DNA of 64,000 nucleotides from Parapristionchus giblindavisi. Taxonomy: Eukaryota; Nematoda; Chromadorea; Rhabditida; Diplogasteridae. Location of the stretch: the NCBI GenBank assembly GCA_943737045.1, contig CALSFV010000047.1, forward strand, positions 248,001-312,000. The letters run 5' to 3'. The notes below the pieces were generated by a model. That model searched no databases, had not been told where the DNA came from, and worked only from the letters and a program-made list of their open reading frames with translations. Position 1 is the stretch's first letter. Every line of letters begins with the position of its first letter. Both the position numbers and the translations under genes were made by a program. Positions 58,349-64,000 of this stretch are shown here, piece by piece.

Positions 58349-61300
58349 TTATATATACTAGTATACTACTATATAGTAGTAGTATAAGGGCCAACTCGTA
58401 TAAAGTAAATTTCGATGCAGCGGAGGAATGCTATCTCGTATACAACGACACAACGTCGCTGTGGACATTCGCAGACACCGAATGTGGACGGTTCTGTGGA
58501 TTGTGAGCATTAATTACTTTTAAAATATTAAAATAAAATTACTAAAGTTACAATATTAATAAGGAAATTATGTATTACTTTGCGTATAATACTCTTTTAT
58601 TGTCTTAGTACGATAGTCTACTATAACATTCGCGTGTTTTACATTGCTCGGAAAAACATTTGTTTCTCTTTGTATTTGCAGTAGATTTTTCATAGAAGCA
58701 TTTTTACGCAGAGTCCTAACGTTGTTTTGATGGTGTTTGTAGATGATATAGATAGACTTTATTCTAAACATGTTGAGTCATGTCATTACGAGAAAGACTT
58801 CTTTAAAAATCATTATACAAATATGATAGAATACATATCATGTAAACATTACGACATCACTGAAGGTAAAGGATGTATGTATTGTAATAAACTCCCATAA
58901 AATAGTTATCATGTATTTTTAAAGATCAAAACTAACCTTTACGATAAAAAGAAATGCATTGAATTTTATTATATCTTTATTCTATCTTTATATTTTGAAT
59001 GTTGCGTTATAAGATAAATTATTTATTTACTTAAGCGACAACCCAAGATAATTTGAAACTCTCCGCTCTGGCAACACTCTATCGCTTTCTTTGTCTGCGA
59101 GAGAGTATTCTCAATGTGGAGCGTAAAATTAGCTATCTATTTAATATATACATGTCATGTCATAAGACGACAATGTAAAGCCATAATTTAAGCTGGTTCG
59201 ACTTCTTTACGGGAGTGATTATTCTCGCATGTATATTCGTCATGGATTCCATAGCCCTGTTCACCCTGAGACATTATAATACCACGTCGGTAGGTAGATA
59301 ATCTGGTATTTCAAAACTTAAATTGAACTTATCATTTTCACTCGAAGCAGACTTGTACGTCTACTTCAAGTTAGACGTAGGTCAACTTCAAGTGGCGTAT
59401 ATACTTTAGTGCATTTCGTATAATGTTCTTCACTTGAGGTAGACTGAAGTAGAAGTAATGTTTAAGTCAGTAATGTAATTTAAATAGGCTTTAAGTTTTG
59501 AAATACCAAAGTTAATATTGTGAAAGTTAACAAAGTTACTATTATATTCAGCGATCTCTGCACAAGGAATCACAACAACGCCGCTCTATTGAGCATAAAC
59601 TGTTCATACAAGTAAGTACACATATAGTACTTGTCAAATTGTCTTGCCACTGGCTGTAAACAGAGAAATATTTTGAGTACCCCTCCCCCCATTTCTCTCC
59701 TCGCGCGCTTTCTCTTTCTGATCTAGGTTCAACCTCGCTTGGACTCTCTCTTGAAATATGGAAGATGCGTTGTGGCTACTCTCGTACCAAATAAACAAGT
59801 GTAGTATATATTGTCATTACCAGTAGTCAATATCTGACATATGTAGGGACATCGATCAAAATGAAATAGAGATAGAGAGTTAGAGAGGAGATGTTAAATT
59901 GAGAGAAAGAAATACCATTTCTGTGGGAGTGGTAGAAAGATTGGAATATAATAATACGACGAGGAGAAATATATTCTCGCAAGTGAACGGTAAAATGTTC
60001 GAGAGATGAACTGATCCACATCAGCATACTAATATCTCTCTATTTTGCATTAACTCAGACACTTGCGATATGGGGAATTTGTATTATTTTTGGTCCACTT
60101 TGAATATGTTTCATACTTGATATACATTTACAAGTATTGCATAGTGAGCGATCTGTTTTGCACCATGCTGTTTATAAGAAAAATATTTAAATGAGGAAAA
60201 AGATAATCTGAAAATGAGGTCCTTATAGTTGTTGTATAGTTGTATATGTAGTCCCAGTCTCCCTTTTCGACAACTTTCTTCTTAAAAGTTCTGACCGATA
60301 TGACACTTCTTAAAATTAATCAAATAATTAAGTTTCTTAAAGGGAGAGTGACCTCTCTCAATGGCCTCTTCATTGCGCGCACTATTTCTCTGTTCTCTAA
60401 CAACGAGAGAGCGTAGTGCTTTGAATAGACCGTTGACAAAGGTTTCAGCCCCTTTAAGATTCTTTTGTTCATTGTTAGATCATAATATCGACGAGTCAGG
60501 CGCTTGCTAACCGGATTTCTAGCAGCATATTCATAAGCAATCCAAATTGCGATAATAGCATATCCCAAATCTCTTGATTCTCTTTTCTTAGAAACACTAT
60601 GAAAAAATAATAATATTTTTATTATTTCTCCTTTTAATTGTTTCTCCCTTTGGTGCTATCGTATATTCTCTCGCTGAATTTCGAACAAGTACTAATTGTA
60701 AGCAACCAAACAGAAACCACGTTTATTAGATCAATCAAAAGGAAAATGATGAAAATTTTAAAAGAAACAGTATGTAAAATAAACCGAAACCGTGTAAATT
60801 GATTTTTCTTAAATACTATGACGATTAATCCAATATTTTTAAATTTATATCGCGACATAGCTCAAAATGAAATAGAGATAGAGAGTTAGAGAGGAAATGG
60901 GAATTTGAGATAAAGATTGTACCATTTCTGTGGGAGTGGTAGAAATATTGGAAAATAATAATAAAACGAGGAGAAATATATTCTCGCAAGTGAACGGTAA
61001 AATATTCGAGAGATGAAATGATCCACATCAGCATACTAATATCTCTCTATTTTGCATATACACATACACTTGCGATATGAGGAATTTGTATTATTTTTAG
61101 TCCACTTTGAATATGTTTCATACTTGATATACATTTACAAGTATTGCATAGTGAGCGATCTGTTCTGCACCATGCTGTCTATAAGAAAAATACCATATTT
61201 GAATGAGGAAAAAGATAATCTGAAAATGAGGTGACAACATATAGTCCCATATAGTTTTCACAAATTTATCCATAGTGAAAATCGCCCAGGGGGGCACACA

Positions 61301-63254
61301 TGTAAGAAAGGAAATTGTGCACCATTGTATTTGTGTTCAAAGACGGTGACGGGAACTGTGTGGTTAATAATCAAGTCGAATAAAATATAATTATGATTTC
61401 AGAGCCTTTGTCAAGCAATTCCGATGTGCTGCGCTATCATGACCTATCATCTCATCGGAGTCCATCAAACCACAGAGTGGGGCCTCTTCATGTCCTACAC
61501 ATTTGCTTGGGCATCACTGCATGCTGTCGATGGGTGAGAAGGACTTGTGTTGAACTGAATAACTGAAGAAAAGTCCAGATAATGGACCAGGGCCGAAACA
61601 CTGGATCGTTTTATCTCTAGATAGTCAGTCTTTACATAGTTTCTTTTCTAACACAACCTACTTTAAAACCATTCTTTCATTACTTTAACTCTAATGGATT
61701 AGGGTACTCTGGTATTTTCAAACTACTCCCCCACTTGCCGTAGACTTGCAAATCTACGGCTAGTTAAACGTAAGTTTACTAGAAGTGGTGTATAATACGG
61801 TAATGCATTTCGTCGAACGTTTTTTCACATGTAGTAAACTAACAGTAAACTGCTAGTCTGTGACGTCACGTAAGTAAACTATTAGTTTGGAAATACCAGA
61901 GTAGTGATCCTTTTCAGGATAGTGCTCGTCGCATTCCATGCGCGTCTTCCTAATTGGATACGCGGACGCATTCTTGTCGTGACATCTGACAAGGATAAGG
62001 TAGACAATTTATATCAATTTGATGACAGCATTCAGTTTATAAACGTCAAATGGTACACGTAACGGTGATATTTAAAGTTGGGTCAGAGTTTTGTGATTAT
62101 TTTTAACATTTATCATGAATTACTTCATTTGCAATGCAGTGAAGTGTATAAAATTACCTATGTAAGGGGAAATAAATCGATAATTCGAAAGTTTTTTATC
62201 AATTCAATTAAATCAATTACAATTCAATTAAATCAATTATATGTAGTTCTTCCTCGTAATTTGATTTCTCGATGTCCACTACTATTCATCTGCAACCCCG
62301 TTGTGGCACAGTGTGTTATGAGGCCGTTTGTGTAAGAGTCGGACAAATCGGGGAGAGGGTTGGCACAGGACAAAAATTTTGATACCCTCAAAACTTGTGT
62401 ATAGGGGTTATAAACCTCGCTGATGAAGATGTGCATAGTAAAAAAAAATTAAAAAAAAGGTTTCATTATCTCAATATAGTGATATGCAGCTGAAGACAGA
62501 AGTAGGTAATCCTGTTTTAACATGCCTGAGTGGCGAGAGAGCGTGCAAAAATGAGAGAGTGCGGCGTAAACAACTCCTCGTGATCACTATATCGAAACTA
62601 TGAACGCTTTCTCAACGGAGATAAGGGCTCAAAATACATCATTAGAATGTTCTTGTCATGCCAGTTCGAACTGTCATACTCGCTAGTGGCGCAACCGTTT
62701 CTATCAAAAGTTTCAGTTGACGAGCTTTTGGAAAATTTTCAAAACAAATGAAGTAGACAGCCATAATCGTCATCGAATTCTGCCCCAGGAGTCCAATTTT
62801 CATACCTCTCGCGCAACCATGGACCGAGAACGGCTTGAAAACGTGATCTTACCGTAATCCCGCCCAGGCGTTTTGGGACCACTGAGGCGAAAATTACTAT
62901 GCACATCTTCATGAGCGAGGTTTATAACCCCTATACACAAGTTGTGAGGGTATCAAAATTTTTGGCCTGTGCCAACCATTGTTCGACTCTTACGCAAACG
63001 GCCTCTCATGTATACAACCATTTTCTTGAACGGTCCTAAAATGTATTGTTCATAACGCACCTGTATAAAAAAGTATTATTATAAAGTTTTTTCAGGACAT
63101 CGGAGGCGCAAGATCTCAACCGCCGCTCGTAACAACAACCACTAGTAACCTTTCAATCTCTGTGCAGCCTCAGAATTCCCCTGCTGTGACTGTTCCTGTT
63201 GATGATCCTACCGATTACTTCTATGAGAATGGAATCCCTCCAAATGGGTCATAA
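54803..63254 (+). CDS. SRX-type serpentine chemoreceptor (about 341 aa, 10 exons)
   Basis: A GPCR of the nematode SRX family. Exons are 54803-54975, 55136-55208, 55284-55370, 56207-56297, 58421-58502, 59193-59293, 59936-59982 (or 60943-60989), 61403-61533, 61918-61999 and 63096-63254; phases agree throughout. Key features are NCFGYLCFFLAVSNFGVSSV (TM2), GCEYSHLVISFNRLLHIAFP (TM3 and the family NR motif), CYLVYNDTTSLWTFADTEC (extracellular loop 2), WFDFFTGVIILACIFVMDSI (TM5), RRNIFSQ/SLCQAI (third intracellular loop) and TEWGLFMSYTFAWASLHAVD (TM7). The tail is Thr/Ser/Pro-rich and ends NGIPPNGS. An acceptor TATACTCAG lies 2 nt before the chosen ATG, so an unseen upstream exon with the first half of TM1 is likely, or it is a trans-splice site. 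Confidence 0.85.
56417..58229. mobile_element. Mariner-like element in SRX intron 4
   Basis: TIRs CAGGGTGCGCCATAATTACC (left) and the inverse of CAGGGTGCGCCAAAATTACC (right) are bounded by TA on both sides. Minus-strand frames give decayed transposase: LRESAVAYEKRLMACVRAKR with HGEIR at the C-terminus and RREYPTFKDNLNIENN upstream. It is interrupted by a hAT MITE (57030-57558). Confidence 0.87.
57030..57558. mobile_element. hAT MITE nested in the mariner element (529 bp)
   Basis: TIRs CAGGGCTGGGATTTTTTGA and TTTCAAAAAATCCCAGCCCTG with an exact 8-bp target duplication ATATGACC (57022-57029 and 57559-57566). The interior is very AT-rich (TTTTTTGAATTTTTTGA) with no coding capacity. Confidence 0.93.
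58259..58350. repeat. (TA)n microsatellite
   Basis: About 45 TA units, just 5' of SRX exon 5. Confidence 0.95.
59035..59132. repeat. MITE family R2 copy in SRX intron 5
   Basis: CGACAACCCAAGATAATTTG with CTCTCCGCTCTGGCAACACT and AATGTGGAGCGTAAAATTAG. Confidence 0.75.
59302..59511. mobile_element. MITE family R1 copy E in SRX intron 6
   Basis: CTGGTATTTCAAAACTTAAA to TTTTGAAATACCAAAG. It begins 8 bp after the donor at the end of exon 59193-59293. Confidence 0.8.
59846..60222 (+). repeat. Tandem segmental duplication, copy 1
   Basis: Roughly 380 bp matching 60855-61233 at about 85-90 percent by eye (TTCTCGCAAGTGAACGGTAA, TATACATTTACAAGTATTGC). It contains SRX exon 7a. The spacer between copies holds R3 and unrelated AT-rich DNA. 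Confidence 0.85.
59936..59982 (+). other. SRX exon 7a (one of two alternative copies)
   Basis: Encodes RLEYNNTTRRNIFSQ, between acceptor GGTAG and donor GTGAAC; joining to SLCQAI gives the family-typical RRxxxFxQSxCQ loop. See exon 7b at 60943-60989. Confidence 0.65.
60338..60457. repeat. MITE family R3 copy in SRX intron
   Basis: AAAGGGAGAGTGACCTCTCT to TTTCAGCCCCTTTAAG, with GGCCTCTTCATTGCGCGCAC; well preserved. Confidence 0.8.
60855..61233 (+). repeat. Tandem segmental duplication, copy 2
   Basis: Partner of 59846-60222, containing SRX exon 7b. Confidence 0.85.
60943..60989 (+). other. SRX exon 7b (alternative copy)
   Basis: Encodes ILENNNKTRRNIFSQ with the same acceptor (GGTAG), donor (GTGAAC), length (47 nt) and phase as exon 7a, so either can be used. 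Including both would shift the frame (47 is not a multiple of 3), so use would have to be mutually exclusive. Confidence 0.65.
61707..61901. mobile_element. MITE family R1 copy F in SRX intron 8
   Basis: CTCTGGTATTTTCAAACTAC to TTTGGAAATACCAGAG. It ends 16 bp before SRX exon 61918-61999, so it supplies nearly the whole 3' part of the intron, including any branch point. Confidence 0.88.
62320..63005. mobile_element. Inverted-repeat element in SRX intron 9 (686 bp)
   Basis: TIR GAGGCCGTTTGTGTAAGAGT and its inverse, followed by GGCACAGGACAAAAATTTTG and TATAGGGGTTATAAACCTCG in both arms (about 120 bp each). The unique centre of about 430 bp has no ORF. Confidence 0.82.
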
Positions 63255-63496
63255 TTGAACTAATTTTTGTGTTTTCATGATTTTTTTGACATTTCATGCC
63301 TTTTTATCGTTTCATACGTTTATATGTGATGTTATAAAAAGTAGTGTGTACATGTATTTCTCCTTCGTGATTATGATTTGTCCAACACAAAGCATATTGA
63401 GAGTGATTTATTTAGATAGGAAGGCGACATATAATCTGTTATGTCATGGGTGAGTATGTATGGATCGTATGAAATGTGTCGTATTTGGCTAATAAT

Positions 63497-63978
63497 CTGC
63501 TATAATGATCGATGTACAAAAGTAGCTTTTGCTCTGATATGATCAAGATAACTTGAGAAATTTGAAAATGAATATGAAACCTATCGTGTCATATACCAAA
63601 TGAAAGAGCGAAAAATTCTGAATAAGATGAACTATTTCAAAGTGGTAAGTACGGCCAATATAAAATATTACAGATTGACATGAACTGAAGTGTGTCTCAT
63701 TCAGAATTTTTTCCTCTTTCACATAGTATATCACTCGCTGAGTATCATTGCCAATTTGACTTGTAACGAACTGTTTTGTACCAAAAACAGAGAGTACTGA
63801 AAGATAAATTTACATATTGGCCGTACTTACCACTTTGAAATAGTTCATCTTATTCAGAATTTTTCGCTCTTTCATTTGGTATATGACACGATAGGTTTCA
63901 TATTCATTTTCAAATTTCTCAAGTTATCTTGATCATATCAGAGTAAAAGCTACTTTTGTACTTCGATCATTATAGCAG
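63497..63978. repeat. Large inverted repeat at window end
   Basis: Arms of about 165 bp, 63497-63662 and 63812-63978 (CTGCTATAATGATCGA and its inverse; GTGGTAAGTACGGCCAATAT and its inverse), nearly perfect, around a 150-bp centre that holds a shorter related copy (TCATTCAGAATTTTTTCCTC). Probably a MITE. Confidence 0.88.
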
Positions 63979-64000
63979 CAGTAAAATATTACAGATCGAC

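Noticed and set aside
60630..60860. Minus-strand hydrophobic frame (FKIFIIFLLIDLINVVSVWL) resembling a receptor segment
   Set aside because: Lies in an intron of the SRX gene on the opposite strand, is AT-rich enough to give hydrophobic residues by chance, and no flanking receptor exons were found.
59827..61034. Paired minus-strand frames starting MLMWI in both duplicated segments
   Set aside because: Antisense of the duplicated SRX exon 7 region; similarity to each other only reflects the DNA duplication.
1..64000. CRISPR arrays, bacterial operons or ribosomal RNA genes
   Set aside because: Direct repeats seen are tandem or MITE-derived; introns, collagens and serpentine receptors show a nematode nuclear genome. 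No rRNA or spliced-leader RNA sequence was recognised on either strand.

Overview
The window reads as genomic DNA of a free-living, clade V-type nematode (rhabditid or diplogastrid; the genus is inference). The evidence is three cuticle-collagen genes, nematode-specific SRG-, SRX- and SRI/SRH-type serpentine chemoreceptor genes, compact GT-AG introns with TTTTCAG/TTTTAG acceptors, and very heavy MITE, Tc1/mariner, hAT and LINE content in AT-rich DNA. All protein-coding models below were assembled by eye from reading frame, splice-site phase and family knowledge; no database search was run.

Layout. 0.6-1.7 kb: cuticle collagen 1 (minus). 2-12.6 kb: repeat-rich DNA with a tRNA-Lys gene, a 1.6-kb Tc1-like fold-back nested in a MITE, and many palindromic MITEs. 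12.6-13.9 kb: a broken SRI/SRH-like chemoreceptor cut by a LINE 3' end. 14.6-17.0 kb: cuticle collagen 2 (minus, 5 exons). 17-25 kb: mostly non-coding with MITEs and simple repeats. 25.0-31.5 kb: cuticle collagen 3 (minus, 9 exons), one intron of which holds a 1.8-kb fold-back and a LINE fragment.

34.7-51.4 kb is the most unusual part. A head-to-head pair of secreted multi-peptide precursor genes (KR-delimited QxQPKGFG and QIWDFVKPIFGY peptides plus Gly/Ala-rich amphipathic segments) sits next to an intact 10-exon SRG-type receptor. This block exists again, partly inverted and decaying: a nonsense-bearing precursor and an intact precursor, again head to head (43.4-44.4 kb); an inverted SRG copy with a premature stop (46.8-48.6 kb); and a 3' fragment of a precursor (51.3 kb). 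Between the copies lie a 3.4-kb LINE disrupted by mariner and MITE insertions, and several palindromes.

52.7-54.1 kb is a 1.4-kb hAT-like fold-back with a perfect 8-bp target duplication. 54.8-63.3 kb is one long SRX-type receptor gene (plus, 10 coding exons) whose introns hold a mariner element with a hAT MITE inside it, several MITEs, and a 1-kb tandem duplication that produced two in-frame copies of the third-intracellular-loop exon. The window ends in a further large inverted repeat.

Functionally, the collagens would build extracellular cuticle after furin/BLI-4-type processing, the peptide precursors would enter the secretory pathway for dibasic cleavage and amidation, and the receptors are probable chemosensory GPCRs. 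Whether the peptides and the adjacent SRG receptor belong to one system is speculation raised by their co-duplication.
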